A stretch of DNA of 64,000 bases from an uncultured Chryseobacterium sp. GTDB taxonomy: Bacteria; Bacteroidota; Bacteroidia; Flavobacteriales; Weeksellaceae. Shown piece after piece: positions 36,323-45,784 of this stretch; positions within the stretch are counted from its first letter, which is position 1; each line of letters begins with the position of its first letter. The translations under genes and the position numbers were made by a program. Location: NCBI GenBank assembly GCA_913778085.1, contig CAJYXJ010000041.1, positions 1-64,000 on the forward strand, read 5' to 3'. The notes under the pieces were generated by a model. The model did not search any database. It worked only from the letters and a program-made list of their open reading frames with translations, and was not told the origin of the DNA.

Positions 36323-39064
36323 ATGGATCTATTTGTATTAGTACCCATTTTTGGGGTTATTGCCTTGGTGTATACTTACCTTCAGAGCAATTGGGTTAAT
36401 AAGCAGGATGCCGGAAATGAAAAAATGAAACTTATCAGCGGCCATATCGCTGACGGTGCGATGGCCTTTCTGAAGGCCGAGTACAGAATTTTAACTTATT
36501 TCGTCATCGTCGTAGCCATTCTCCTGGCGGTAATGGGCATGAGCAATGCCAATTCGCACTGGACCATCGGAATTGCTTTTATCTTTGGAGCGATGTTCTC
36601 TGCATCGGCCGGCTTTATCGGGATGAAAATTGCCACCAAAGCCAACGTGCGGACGGCAGAGGCTGCCAGGACTTCTCTTTCAAAGGCCTTAAAGGTTTCT
36701 TTTACCGGAGGTTCCGTGATGGGAATGGGGGTTGCCGGATTGGCCGTGTTAGGATTGGGGGCCTTGTTTTTAATTATCAGACAGATATTTGCTCCAAATT
36801 CCCCGGTGGACTCTCATGAAATGGAAAGAACCATCGAAATTCTTACCGGTTTTTCATTGGGTGCCGAATCCATTGCGCTGTTTGCAAGAGTAGGCGGAGG
36901 GATTTATACCAAAGCTGCTGATGTAGGAGCGGATCTTGTAGGAAAAGTAGAAGCGGGAATTCCTGAGGATGATCCACGAAATCCGGCCACAATTGCCGAC
37001 AATGTAGGGGATAATGTAGGTGATGTTGCCGGAATGGGAGCAGATCTGTTCGGTTCTTATGTAGCGACTGTCCTGGCAACCATGGTGCTGGGAAGAGAAA
37101 CCGTTTCCCAGGATTCTTTCGGAGGTTTTGCTCCAATCCTTTTACCGATGCTGATTGCCGGGACAGGGATTATTTTTTCAATTGTAGGGACTTTATTTGT
37201 AAGAATTAATGATAATGAAGATTCATCCACCTCCAGTGTTCAGAATGCCCTGAATCTGGGGAACTGGGGAAGTATTGTCATCACGGCTATCGCTTCTTAT
37301 TTCCTGGTAACCTATATTCTGCCGGATAAAATGATACTGAGGGGACATGAGTTTTCCAAAATGGGCGTTTTCGGAGCCATTATGGTAGGGCTGGTGGTTG
37401 GAACTCTAATGAGCATTATTACGGAATATTATACGGCAATGGGTAAAAGGCCGGTTTCCAGCATCGTACGGCAGTCTTCAACCGGGCATGCTACGAATAT
37501 TATCGGCGGTCTTTCCGTAGGAATGGAATCAACTTTGCTGCCGATTATTGTGCTGGCAGGCGGAATTTATGGTTCCTATCTGTGTGCCGGACTGTACGGT
37601 GTAGCTATTGCCGCGGCTGGAATGATGGCAACAACAGCCATGCAGCTGGCCATTGATGCATTCGGGCCCATTGCAGATAACGCAGGCGGAATCGCTGAAA
37701 TGAGCGAATTGCCGAAAGAAGTTCGTGAGAAAACGGATATTCTGGATGCCGTAGGTAATACAACCGCCGCTACCGGAAAAGGATTTGCCATTGCTTCCGC
37801 AGCACTGACGGCTTTAGCTCTTTTTGCAGCGTTTGTAGGTATTGCAGGAATCGATGGGATCGATATTTACCGGGCGGATGTATTAGCCGGATTATTTATC
37901 GGAGGAATGATTCCTTTTATCTTTTCATCTTTAGCTATTACAGCTGTCGGGCAGGCAGCTATGGCCATGGTGGAAGAGGTAAGGAGACAGTTCCGTGAAA
38001 TTCCGGGAATCCTGGAAGGAAAAGCACAGCCTGAATATGAAAAATGTGTAGCTATTTCTACCGATGCCTCCATTAGAAAAATGATGCTGCCTGGAGCTAT
38101 TGCTATTATTTCACCATTATTGATCGGATTTATTTTCGGTCCCGAAGTATTGGGCGGATTTTTAGCCGGAGCTACTGTAAGCGGGGTGTTGATGGGAATG
38201 TTTCAGAACAATGCAGGCGGTGCATGGGACAATGCCAAAAAATCATTCGAGAAAGGTGTAAATATAAGCGGAGAAACCTATTATAAGGGTTCGGAACCTC
38301 ATAAAGCTTCAGTAACCGGCGACACCGTTGGTGATCCTTTCAAAGATACCTCCGGGCCTTCGATGAATATTCTGATCAAATTAATGTCAATAGTATCACT
38401 GGTTATAGCACCAACCTTAGCGGTTATGCATAAAGATAAAATAGAGGCCAACCGGAAAGCGAAACTGGAAGCTTTAACGGGAACTGCCGGTATTGCTACC
38501 GTTAATCCGGCTGCTGCAGCGGCTAACGGGACCGGAGCCGTAGTGCTGCCTGAGGTGAAAGGTTATCTGAATGAAAACGGAGACTTCGTATATGATACTG
38601 GAGCGGTAAAAGAAGTAGAGCTGAAAGACGGTAAAAAAATAAAAATTGGGGAAGGCAGCCAGATGTATCAGCTGTACGATGCCGTTAAAAACAAAGATCA
38701 GGCAGTTTTGGATCCGAACAGGTGGTATACCATCGAGAACCTTTATTTTGAAACAGGATCCAGCGATCTGAGACCGGGTTCCGATGCGCAGCTCCTCAAT
38801 CTGGTAGAGCTCTTGAATGCTTATCCGACAATGAAAATAAAACTGGGGGGATACACCGATAACAGCGGAAACGAAGAAAGCAACCAGAAACTATCCAACT
38901 TGAGGGCCCAGACTGCGAAGCTTAAATTATTGGAGCTTGGTGTAGGCGGCGACAGGGTGGAAGCGGAAGGTTACGGTTCCCAACACCCGGTATGCGAAGC
39001 CAATGATACTGAAGAATGTATGGCGAAAAACAGAAGGATTGACGTGAGAGTGCTGTCTCTATGA
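36323..39064 (+). CDS. hppA: Membrane ion-translocating pyrophosphatase fused to a C-terminal OmpA domain
   Basis: A 913-residue fusion. Residues 1-710 are a full membrane pyrophosphatase (about 16 membrane helices) with the catalytic loops [11 protein letters not shown] (200-210) and DNVGDNVGD (226-234). GNTTAA at 478-483 has alanine where potassium-independent pumps have lysine, so it should be the K+-dependent, probably sodium-pumping class. A linker of about 90 residues rich in alanine leads to an OmpA/MotB-type peptidoglycan-binding domain (about 800-913) with [36 protein letters not shown] and NRRIDVRV. Pyrophosphatase C-termini face the periplasm, so the OmpA domain could anchor the pump to the cell wall. 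Monocistronic, with its own terminator. Confidence 0.93.
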   Translation: MDLFVLVPIFGVIALVYTYLQSNWVNKQDAGNEKMKLISGHIADGAMAFLKAEYRILTYFVIVVAILLAVMGMSNANSHWTIGIAFIFGAMFSASAGFIGMKIATKANVRTAEAARTSLSKALKVSFTGGSVMGMGVAGLAVLGLGALFLIIRQIFAPNSPVDSHEMERTIEILTGFSLGAESIALFARVGGGIYTKAADVGADLVGKVEAGIPEDDPRNPATIADNVGDNVGDVAGMGADLFGSYVATVLATMVLGRETVSQDSFGGFAPILLPMLIAGTGIIFSIVGTLFVRINDNEDSSTSSVQNALNLGNWGSIVITAIASYFLVTYILPDKMILRGHEFSKMGVFGAIMVGLVVGTLMSIITEYYTAMGKRPVSSIVRQSSTGHATNIIGGLSVGMESTLLPIIVLAGGIYGSYLCAGLYGVAIAAAGMMATTAMQLAIDAFGPIADNAGGIAEMSELPKEVREKTDILDAVGNTTAATGKGFAIASAALTALALFAAFVGIAGIDGIDIYRADVLAGLFIGGMIPFIFSSLAITAVGQAAMAMVEEVRRQFREIPGILEGKAQPEYEKCVAISTDASIRKMMLPGAIAIISPLLIGFIFGPEVLGGFLAGATVSGVLMGMFQNNAGGAWDNAKKSFEKGVNISGETYYKGSEPHKASVTGDTVGDPFKDTSGPSMNILIKLMSIVSLVIAPTLAVMHKDKIEANRKAKLEALTGTAGIATVNPAAAAANGTGAVVLPEVKGYLNENGDFVYDTGAVKEVELKDGKKIKIGEGSQMYQLYDAVKNKDQAVLDPNRWYTIENLYFETGSSDLRPGSDAQLLNLVELLNAYPTMKIKLGGYTDNSGNEESNQKLSNLRAQTAKLKLLELGVGGDRVEAEGYGSQHPVCEANDTEECMAKNRRIDVRVLSL

Positions 39065-39084
39065 TCCGGATCAAAATAGTATTG

Positions 39085-39114
39085 AAAGCACTGCCGAACG
39101 CAGTGCTTTTTTTT
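39085..39114 (+). terminator. Terminator of hppA
   Basis: A perfect 10-bp stem AAAGCACTGC / GCAGTGCTTT with loop CGAAC and an eight-T tract. Confidence 0.9.
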
Positions 39115-39117
39115 AGT

Positions 39118-39560
39118 AACAAATTTATTTAAATGTTGAGCTTTTTGGATTTAGCTTTATCTTTATTATTGAGAGATCAGGTCTTCAGCCAAAAATAATT
39201 ATTGAATGTTTCAGCAATATTACTCTATTTTTGAGAGTGATTGTTTTTAAGTGAAGAATAAACGAAGTTTATTTTTAACCAAAAAATTAAAAGAGATAAT
39301 GGAAAATTCCTGAATTAAAGTTTAGACGTGCTTTCAATGAATGAATTCCTCTTATTGCTATATTTATTTTAAATTTTTACTCAAATTCGTCAATGGCCTT
39401 TTCTCCGGGTTCATGTTGATATCAAATAATAACGCAGCGGTTATCTATTGAAAAATGCCTTTACGACCGGAAAAATATGTACTAAAAATGCAACTTCCTT
39501 TTGCGTCGGTAGCGTTAAAATCTACGCCTCTGATTATTCCTTTTTGTGGCCTAAAAAAAA
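39118..39560. other. Gap of about 440 bases between convergent genes
   Basis: AT-rich, with no credible reading frame and no further hairpin that I can see beyond the hppA terminator. Confidence 0.5.
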
Positions 39561-40700
39561 TCAAAGCACCTTTTTCAAATGCTTCAGCGCATCAGTAATC
39601 AGATCATCATTTTTTGCAAAACTAAACCGGATATAATCGGAATTCTGTCTCGAATTGTAGAACGCGGAAAGTGGTAAACAGGCAACCTTTTTTTCAATCG
39701 TCAGCCATTTTGCAAATTCTACATCAGTCATGGTCTGGGATACGGATCGGAAATTGGCGATCTGGAAGACCGCGCCTTCAGCTTTCTGTTCAACCGTCAA
39801 TGCCGTCTGATTGATCAACTCATAAAAAAGATCACGTTTTCCCTGCATGAGCACCTGATTGCCCGAAGGATCAAAAACTTCAAGATATCTCGCAATGGCA
39901 TACTGGCAGGGCGCGTTGGCACCGTAAGAAATATATTGCTGATGACAACGGAATTTCGCGGTCAGGTCTTCGGCAGCAAGGAGATAGCCCACTTTCCAAC
40001 CTGTAGAATGGAACATTTTCCCGAAAGAAAAAATACCGAATGACCTTTTTCTCAGCTCCGGATGCAGAAAAGCGCTGTAATGGTCCTTTCCATCAAAACA
40101 GTAAGTGTCGTAGATTTCTTCGGAGATGAGGTAGATCTCCTGATTTTCAATCAAAGTATACAGCTGATTCCAGTCTTCCCGGGACCAGACTTTTCCGGTA
40201 GGATTCTGGGGAGAGTTGACGATAATAGCTTTGGTTTTTCCGGTAATGCAGTTTTGCAGCTTTTCCCAGTTTATTGAAAAATCATTGTCAAGATCGTAAT
40301 AGACGGGAATGCCACCGTTCAGAAAAACAGAAGGGCCGTAGGTGTAATAGGATGGCTGGATAACCACAACTTCATCACCCGGATTCAAAATACAGCGGAG
40401 GGAAGTGTATAATGCAAAAGTAGCGCAGGGAACAATGGTTACTTCATTTTCTTTCAGGTTGATGCTGTGCTTTCTGTTCATATTAAAACCGATAACATTA
40501 CTTACCAGCAGCGGATTTCCCGCAAGCGGCTCATAATTATGGTTGTTGAGATCGGCTGCTTCTTTCAGGTATTCCCGCAGACGGATATCAATGTCGAAAT
40601 CCGGTAATCCCAGCGAAAGATCGAAGCTGTTATTTTTAACAGCCATCTCAGACATTTCCGTAAAAAAAGAGTAATGATTGAATCCGTAAATATTTCCCAT
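39561..40700 (-). CDS. Aminotransferase of the KAT/YbdL type (methionine/aromatic amino acids)
   Basis: A 379-residue PLP enzyme. The cofactor lysine lies in SFGKMFHSTGWKVGY, the signature of kynurenine aminotransferase and the YbdL methionine aminotransferase rather than AspC. Other contacts are NSPQNPTGKVW and ISEEIYDTYCF, and the final arginine in YIRFSFAKND. It probably transfers the amino group of methionine, glutamine or aromatic amino acids to a 2-oxo acid, as in methionine salvage. It is a single gene, divergent from the M28 peptidase gene, with its own -7 box. Confidence 0.88.
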   Translation of the reverse strand: MGNIYGFNHYSFFTEMSEMAVKNNSFDLSLGLPDFDIDIRLREYLKEAADLNNHNYEPLAGNPLLVSNVIGFNMNRKHSINLKENEVTIVPCATFALYTSLRCILNPGDEVVVIQPSYYTYGPSVFLNGGIPVYYDLDNDFSINWEKLQNCITGKTKAIIVNSPQNPTGKVWSREDWNQLYTLIENQEIYLISEEIYDTYCFDGKDHYSAFLHPELRKRSFGIFSFGKMFHSTGWKVGYLLAAEDLTAKFRCHQQYISYGANAPCQYAIARYLEVFDPSGNQVLMQGKRDLFYELINQTALTVEQKAEGAVFQIANFRSVSQTMTDVEFAKWLTIEKKVACLPLSAFYNSRQNSDYIRFSFAKNDDLITDALKHLKKVL

Positions 40701-40717
40701 ACTTTTTGCATTTCATT

Positions 40718-40725
40718 CAAATATA
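40718..40725 (-). promoter_or_regulatory. -7 box of the KAT-type aminotransferase gene
   Basis: Minus-strand TATATTTG, 17 bases upstream of the ATG at 40700. Confidence 0.5.
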
Positions 40726-40788
40726 TGAAAAATACCATTCCGTCCGGGATTAAATAAATTTTGTTATTTTTAAACAAATTATTCATCA

Positions 40789-41835
40789 ATGAGAAAACTA
40801 TTCATTCCATTATTTTCAGTTGCCGTGCTGGTTGGCTGCGGTGCCGCAAAAAATACTTCCGGGCCGGCAGCTGCCCAGTCTCCGTCTGGCATGAAGGCCG
40901 ACAAAGCTTTTCTCTCTGCCTACAAAGAGATTAAGGCAGAAGATTTAAAGAAAAATTTATACGTTATTGCTTCTGATGAAATGGAAGGTAGGGACACGGG
41001 AAGTCCCGGACAAAAAAAAGCAGGGGAATATATGGTAAACTATTATAAAAGCCTTGGGATCTCTTATCCGAAAACACTAGGCTCTTACTACCAGAAGGTT
41101 CCTGCAGATTTTATGAAGAAAAGAGGCGGCGGAAATCTTCCCGACTCCGAAAATATTTTAGCTTTTATCGAAGGTTCAGAAAAACCTCAGGAAATTGTGG
41201 TGGTTTCAGGGCATTATGATCATGTCGGAACAAGAAACGGAGTGGTTTACAACGGTGCGGATGATGACGGAAGCGGAACCGTTGCCGTGATGGAAATCGC
41301 AAAGGCCTTCCAGGCCGCCAAAAAAGCAGGAAACGGACCGAAAAGATCCATACTTTTCCTTCATGTGACCGGGGAAGAGCATGGTTTATTCGGATCAGAG
41401 TATTACACTGATCATCCGGTTTTTCCACTGTCCAATACTGTGGTTGATTTAAACATTGACATGATCGGCCGTGATGATCCTGAAAACAGAGGAAAGCAGT
41501 ATGTGTATGTCATCGGTTCTGAAATGCTGAGTTCTCAGCTGAAAGTCATCAACGAATCTGCTAATAAAATGACGAACAATCTTGAACTGAACTATAAATA
41601 TGATGATCCGAACGATACGGAAAGATTATATTACAGATCGGATCATTATAATTTTGCCAAAAACAATGTTCCGGTAGCATTTTTCTTTGATGGGATCCAT
41701 GAAGATTACCATAAGCCGACCGATGATGTGGAGAAAATAGATTATAATCTGCTGGCGAAAAGAACACAGCTGGTTTTTACCACTGCCTGGGAACTGGCCA
41801 ACCGACCGGAAAGAATTACCGTAGACAAAAAATAA
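40789..41835 (+). CDS. M28 family metallopeptidase lipoprotein
   Basis: A 348-residue lipoprotein (lipobox LVGC, C17) with an M28 aminopeptidase domain. The two-zinc site is readable: His in VVSGHYDHVG, bridging Asp in GADDDGSG, the catalytic and ligand glutamates in TGEEHGLFGS, Asp in NIDMIGRDD, and a final His in FDGIHEDYHKPTDD. It should remove N-terminal residues from peptides in the periplasm or at the outer membrane. It stands alone, divergent from the aminotransferase gene, and ends at a compound hairpin. Confidence 0.92.
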   Translation: MRKLFIPLFSVAVLVGCGAAKNTSGPAAAQSPSGMKADKAFLSAYKEIKAEDLKKNLYVIASDEMEGRDTGSPGQKKAGEYMVNYYKSLGISYPKTLGSYYQKVPADFMKKRGGGNLPDSENILAFIEGSEKPQEIVVVSGHYDHVGTRNGVVYNGADDDGSGTVAVMEIAKAFQAAKKAGNGPKRSILFLHVTGEEHGLFGSEYYTDHPVFPLSNTVVDLNIDMIGRDDPENRGKQYVYVIGSEMLSSQLKVINESANKMTNNLELNYKYDDPNDTERLYYRSDHYNFAKNNVPVAFFFDGIHEDYHKPTDDVEKIDYNLLAKRTQLVFTTAWELANRPERITVDKK

Positions 41836-41848
41836 TCTGCACGTCATA

Positions 41849-41889
41849 AAATGAAAGGCAAATCTGCTGTAGCAGTGTGCCTTTCATTT
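41849..41889 (+). terminator. Terminator of the M28 gene
   Basis: A 12-bp perfect stem AAATGAAAGGCA / TGCCTTTCATTT encloses a second small hairpin CTGCT-GT-AGCAG. The T tract is weak. Confidence 0.6.
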
Positions 41890-41929
41890 AATCAGGATTA
41901 ACAAATGAAGTAATTAAAAATCAACCAAT

Positions 41930-42292
41930 ATGAAACAAACTGTTAAATCGATCCGCTCTTTCATAGGTTCCGAAAATTTTGAAACCAGCAGGAGCTTTTA
42001 CAGAGATCTCGGTTTTGAAGAAATAGTAATCGATCCGAAAATGTCCCTGTTCAGATGGAATGACGCCGGATTCTATCTTCAGGATGCTTACGTTAAAGAC
42101 TGGATCGACAATACAATGGTTTTCATCGAAGTAGACAATACGGATGAATTTTTCCAACAGCTTTTAAGTTTAAATCTTACCGAAAAATATAATACCGCAA
42201 AAATATCTCCAGTGAGAACAATGCCTTGGGGAAAAGAATGTTTTGTGCATGATCCAAGTGGGGTTCTGTGGCATTTCGGGGAGTTTTTTTAA
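41930..42292 (+). CDS. VOC (glyoxalase/bleomycin resistance) superfamily protein
   Basis: A 120-residue single VOC module of two beta-alpha-beta-beta-beta units: SIRSFIGSENFETSRSFYRDLGF at the N-terminus and the closing ECFVHDPSGVLWHFGEF. The metal-ligand positions are not all occupied by His/Glu in a way I can confirm, so it may be a binding protein rather than an enzyme. Substrate unknown. No operon partner is evident. Confidence 0.82.
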   Translation: MKQTVKSIRSFIGSENFETSRSFYRDLGFEEIVIDPKMSLFRWNDAGFYLQDAYVKDWIDNTMVFIEVDNTDEFFQQLLSLNLTEKYNTAKISPVRTMPWGKECFVHDPSGVLWHFGEFF

Positions 42293-42414
42293 TATAAATC
42301 AAAATCAACCGGTCTAAGCAAAACTTGTTATCATTATTGATAGAAAAATTATAATATCGATTGGTTTTCTTTTATATTGCTGCAAGGAGGACTATAGGTT
42401 CGGATGAATTTGAT

Positions 42415-42678
42415 ATGATTACCACCCGGCTTGATCTGGTAAGTAAAAATATAATGACTGAGGAAGTCCGCAAATTCCAGGAAAACGGTAAGTTAAAATT
42501 AAAAGGCGATAAATACTTGACAGATCATTGTCAAAATATTCATCAATTGGATATGGATCCGTGCAGGAAAAATAAGGCTAGCGAATGGCTTATATTATTG
42601 AAACAGGAAAATCATTCATGTTATTTTTCACAGAACATTTATATTACTAATTTCGTACTTTTAAAGTATGCACTGTAA
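42415..42678 (+). CDS. Doubtful small reading frame, possible gene fragment
   Basis: An 87-codon frame from ATG 42415 (open upstream to 42355) encodes a polar stretch with three spaced cysteines (YLTDHCQNIHQLDMDPCRKN, then NHSCYFS). The composition looks protein-like through about codon 65 and then becomes AT-driven, as if a real gene were truncated at its 3' end. It overlaps the start region of the endonuclease V gene. I recognise no family. Confidence 0.3.
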   Translation: MITTRLDLVSKNIMTEEVRKFQENGKLKLKGDKYLTDHCQNIHQLDMDPCRKNKASEWLILLKQENHSCYFSQNIYITNFVLLKYAL

Positions 42679-42682
42679 GACC

Positions 42683-43183
42683 ATGATCTACGCTTTTGAT
42701 ACCTATTATTACGACAATTACGCCAATACGATCTGTCTGGCATTTCCGGATTGGACCTCCGAACACGAAGCTGAAATTTTCAGAGAAAGAACAGCTATTT
42801 CTTCAGATTATGAAAGCGGTGCCTTTTATAAGCGTGAATTGCCCTGTATCTTAAGCCTCTTAAACAAAATAAACTTGAACCCAAATGATCTCATCATTGT
42901 AGACGGCTATGTCACTTTAGATGAAAACGGAAAAAATGGCCTCGGCGGTTATCTTTATGAAGCCCTGAACCAAAAAATTCCCGTTGTAGGAATTGCTAAA
43001 AACGGTTTCAACAGCAATGATCCTGAAAGAAGAACGGTTTATCGCGGCGAGAGCAAAACCCCGCTTTTCCTGACATCAAAAGGAGTAGATGTAGATGAAA
43101 TAAAAGCGAAGCTTAAACAAATGCACGGCAGTTTCAGAATTCCGACACTGCTGAAAAAGCTGGACCACTTGACAAGAAGCTGA
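42683..43183 (+). CDS. nfi: Endonuclease V family protein
   Basis: A 166-residue protein of the Bacteroidota type of endonuclease V, which nicks DNA near deaminated adenine (inosine). Motifs are AFDTYYYDNYA (first catalytic aspartate), ELPCILSLL, LIIVDGYVTLDENGKNGLGGYL (VDG with second aspartate) and VVGIAKNGF. It is shorter than E. coli Nfi (223 residues) and lacks its C-terminal part, as do related Flavobacteriia proteins that I recall. The ATG at 42683 is preferred to one five codons upstream because family members start MIYAFDT. Confidence 0.82.
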   Translation: MIYAFDTYYYDNYANTICLAFPDWTSEHEAEIFRERTAISSDYESGAFYKRELPCILSLLNKINLNPNDLIIVDGYVTLDENGKNGLGGYLYEALNQKIPVVGIAKNGFNSNDPERRTVYRGESKTPLFLTSKGVDVDEIKAKLKQMHGSFRIPTLLKKLDHLTRS

Positions 43184-43397
43184 ATTGGAATCAGGCCAAT
43201 AAGAAAAAAATTGTCTGAAAGTATCGGTCCACATTACAGATGATGTCCTCATTTATAAACTTATTGAAGACAGTCCAAACAATTCTTCAACAAGTGATAA
43301 ATATCAGGCCGATATTATTTTTATTGATTCTAAATAGATATAAATTTGCTGTAATAAAAACACAACAATCATATCCATATCAATTTTTGTTTTTTCG

Positions 43398-43426
43398 AAC
43401 CGGCAGCTTAAAGCCGGTTTTTTATT
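43398..43426. terminator. Bidirectional terminator between nfi region and the HxlR gene
   Basis: AACCGGC / GCCGGTT stem with an 8-nt loop; T-rich on the plus side and A/T-rich enough on the minus side to serve the converging HxlR gene. Confidence 0.75.
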
Positions 43427-43781
43427 TTTGATACAGGGATTTTCTGTATTCAATGCCCCATTTTGCGATTTCATCGATAATAGGCTCGATGGTTTTTCCG
43501 TATTCCGAGACTTCATATTGCACCGTTATTGGTTTTGTATCCAGAACAGTACGTTTGATAAGATGATTGATCTCCATATCCTGTAGCTCTTTGGAAAGCA
43601 TCTTGGCTGCAATGCCGTCGATTTCCCTGAGGAGATCCATAAACCGCATTGTACCGCCTTGCATAAGAGTACCTAAAATATGAAATTTCCATTTACCGGA
43701 TAAAATCTCCATCGAATCTCTGATGGCGTTCATTCTATTTTTACATATCGGGGAAGTATTGAAATTGGCCTCCTTTTTCAT
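43422..43781 (-). CDS. HxlR family winged-helix transcriptional regulator
   Basis: A 119-residue MarR-like winged helix of the HxlR family: C13 before the domain (SPICKNRMN), then SMEILSGKWKFHILGTLMQGGTMRF, the recognition helix in AKMLSKELQDME, and wing TKPITVQYEVSEYG. Family members often respond to aldehydes or redox changes through the N-terminal cysteine. It is divergent from a DsbA-like lipoprotein gene, whose promoter region carries two small dyads, so it probably controls that gene and itself. Confidence 0.92.
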   Translation of the reverse strand: MKKEANFNTSPICKNRMNAIRDSMEILSGKWKFHILGTLMQGGTMRFMDLLREIDGIAAKMLSKELQDMEINHLIKRTVLDTKPITVQYEVSEYGKTIEPIIDEIAKWGIEYRKSLYQK

Positions 43782-43825
43782 AGCTGATTTATTTAAAAGG
43801 TAAAGATAAGAAATTCCGGTGAGTT

Positions 43826-43859
43826 AGTTTCATCGAGGAAACTGGTTTCCAAAAGGAAA
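43826..43859. promoter_or_regulatory. Two small dyads in the HxlR/DsbA intergenic region
   Basis: AGTTTC-ATCGAG-GAAACT (43826-43843) and TTTCC-AAAA-GGAAA (43846-43859) lie back to back between the divergent genes, upstream of the plus-strand -7 box. They are candidate binding sites for the HxlR regulator. Confidence 0.45.
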
Positions 43860-43888
43860 TCAATTACTGAAATACAGTGATTAAATCT

Positions 43889-43896
43889 TAGTTTTG
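43889..43896 (+). promoter_or_regulatory. -7 box of the DsbA-like gene
   Basis: TAGTTTTG matches the consensus; leader about 30 nt to the ATG at 43933. Confidence 0.55.
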
Positions 43897-43932
43897 TGTA
43901 AAGCAAAAAGACATTAAATCTTAACACCATAC

Positions 43933-44937
43933 ATGCTGAATTGCAAGATATTGACATTTTTGTTCATTACGGCTGCGGTGAGTGGCTGTAACGGACAAAG
44001 TGATAAAAGTAAGAAAATGAATAATAAATCGACGAATCCGCTGTTATGCGATCCTGCTGCAGGAATTTGTGAAGTTCCCGGAGAGAGAATGGAAACCGGG
44101 AACATTAATGTAAAAGCTGATGAGAAGCCTGTAAAAGTTATTTATTTCACAGATCCGATCTGTTCTTCATGCTGGGGAATCGAGCCGCAGCTGAGAAAAC
44201 TTAAAATGGAATACGGAAAGAATGTAGATATAGAATACAGAATGGGTGGTCTTCTTCCGGACTGGAGCTACAACAGCGGTGGCATTAGCAAGCCGTCCGA
44301 TGTGGCGCACCACTGGGATGAAGCGAGCAGATATTACGATATGCCGATCGACGGAGATGTATGGCTTCAGGATCCGCTGGATTCTTCCTATCCGCCGTCT
44401 ATTGCCTTTAAAGCTGCCCAGATGCAGGATAAAAACAAGGCCGTTGATTTTATGAGAGAGCTTCGTGAGATGGTTTTCTTAAAGAAAAAGAATATCACGA
44501 AATGGGAGCACATTGCTGAAGCCGCTGAAAAAGCAGGCCTCGATACGGAACAGCTGAAAAAAGACTTCGATGGAAAAGGAAAAGAGCTCTTCCAGGAAGA
44601 TCTTAAGCTTGCCAGAGAAATGGGCGTACGCGGATTTCCAACGATGTTCTTTGCCAATGATGCGGGAAGCCGAGAGATTGTATACGGATCTAAGCCTTAT
44701 GCATTCTATGAAACAGCTATTCTCAAAATAAACCCGGAGACCAGAAAATCAGAATATTCCAAAAACTGGGAAAACCTTTTTGCGAAATACCATTCGCTGA
44801 CGGCAAAAGAATATTCCGAGTTATCCGGAACACCTCGCAGAGAGAGCGAGCAGTTACTCAATGATCTTTCCGCAAAGGGAAATCTTGAAAAGCTCACCAC
44901 CAAAAACGGTTCGATCTGGACTTTGAAAATGAATTAG
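43933..44937 (+). CDS. DsbA family thiol-disulphide protein, lipoprotein
   Basis: A 334-residue lipoprotein (lipobox VSGC, C19) with a DsbA/FrnE-like thioredoxin fold. The active site is C77-S-S-C80 in FTDPICSSCWG; the helical insert follows, and the cis-proline segment is VRGFPTMFF near residue 238. The C-terminal 60 residues (TAKEYSELSGTPRRESEQLL) are an added helical domain that resembles a small winged helix. It lies in the periplasm, tethered to membrane. Divergent from an HxlR regulator, which suggests induction by thiol-reactive or oxidative stress. Function as oxidase or isomerase cannot be told. Confidence 0.87.
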   Translation: MLNCKILTFLFITAAVSGCNGQSDKSKKMNNKSTNPLLCDPAAGICEVPGERMETGNINVKADEKPVKVIYFTDPICSSCWGIEPQLRKLKMEYGKNVDIEYRMGGLLPDWSYNSGGISKPSDVAHHWDEASRYYDMPIDGDVWLQDPLDSSYPPSIAFKAAQMQDKNKAVDFMRELREMVFLKKKNITKWEHIAEAAEKAGLDTEQLKKDFDGKGKELFQEDLKLAREMGVRGFPTMFFANDAGSREIVYGSKPYAFYETAILKINPETRKSEYSKNWENLFAKYHSLTAKEYSELSGTPRRESEQLLNDLSAKGNLEKLTTKNGSIWTLKMN

Positions 44938-44965
44938 TTTCAATTAATATTTAGCAAATTTTTTT

Positions 44966-44996
44966 CCGGAAATTCGTAAGAATTTCCGGTTTTTTT
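44966..44996 (+). terminator. Terminator of the DsbA-like gene
   Basis: A perfect 10-bp stem CCGGAAATTC / GAATTTCCGG with loop GTAA and a seven-T tract. Confidence 0.9.
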
Positions 44997-45039
44997 GTTG
45001 AAAATTAAGAGCAAAATTTAAACTTATCCTTATATTACA

Positions 45040-45047
45040 TATTTTTG
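45040..45047 (+). promoter_or_regulatory. -7 box of the secreted protein gene
   Basis: TATTTTTG, 16 bases upstream of the ATG at 45064. Confidence 0.5.
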
Positions 45048-45063
45048 TCTTCTCAATAATACA

Positions 45064-45525
45064 ATGATGAAAAAATTATTTCTTCCGGTACTTGTCTGCC
45101 TGTCGTTTTCAGGCTTTGCACAGAAACTTTATACAAAAGTCAATGATTCAAAAGTAAACAGCGAAAGATTGGAGACAGCAAAGCGTTTTATCAGCCGGTA
45201 TATCGAAAAGTGCAAGAATAAAGATTATTCCGAATTTAAAGATTTTACCATTTCCAAAAGGATAGAAAAGGACCTCAATACAGATAGGGAAAAGGGATGT
45301 GTAAGCGCTGAAAAGGTTACTGTTTTGGAATTTAATTCCGCTTATATACTTAAAGATACAAAATATGATGATCCTGTCGAATTATTTATTTTTGATATAA
45401 ACCATTCCGGAAGTTCATCCCTGAAGTATATCAGCACTTGGGTATATCAGGATCAGAACGTTATTGATGGAATCTGGATTTCTAAAGAAAAACCGTTATA
45501 TAGAAATAAGAAAAATACCAGATAA
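45064..45525 (+). CDS. Small secreted protein of unknown function
   Basis: A 153-residue exported protein: signal peptide ending GFAQ, then a helical segment with ETAKRFISRYIEKCKNKDYSEF and a beta-rich end (ELFIFDINHSGSSSLKYISTWV). The pattern of an N-terminal helix pair followed by a curved sheet would fit an NTF2-like or DUF4878-type fold, but I cannot confirm it. Two cysteines may pair. It is a single-gene transcript with a -7 box upstream. The second ATG one codon inside could equally be the start. Confidence 0.7.
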   Translation: MMKKLFLPVLVCLSFSGFAQKLYTKVNDSKVNSERLETAKRFISRYIEKCKNKDYSEFKDFTISKRIEKDLNTDREKGCVSAEKVTVLEFNSAYILKDTKYDDPVELFIFDINHSGSSSLKYISTWVYQDQNVIDGIWISKEKPLYRNKKNTR

Positions 45526-45784
45526 TATTATTCTGGTTATCCTAACTGTATCTTTGAGAGATTTATTTAACTTAAAATATCTCTGATATTCAATGTTAAA
45601 AATGGTGTAAATTTCAATGACTGCCTGAAATAGGACATTAAAGAATTCAGCAACCTATCAACATGGAAAAGGCTTTTCCTTATCCTTAAATTTTATTTTA
45701 AGCAAATATCTATTGAAACTTGTTTTAGATAAGTGGCAAATTTAACATTTAGTTCATTGTTTGGCATAGAATTTATTCCTACAT

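Noticed and set aside
43240-43390. Short frames after nfi, including a 43-codon stretch ending at 43339
   Set aside because: Open frames without a start or a recognisable family; could be a gene remnant, but too short to support.
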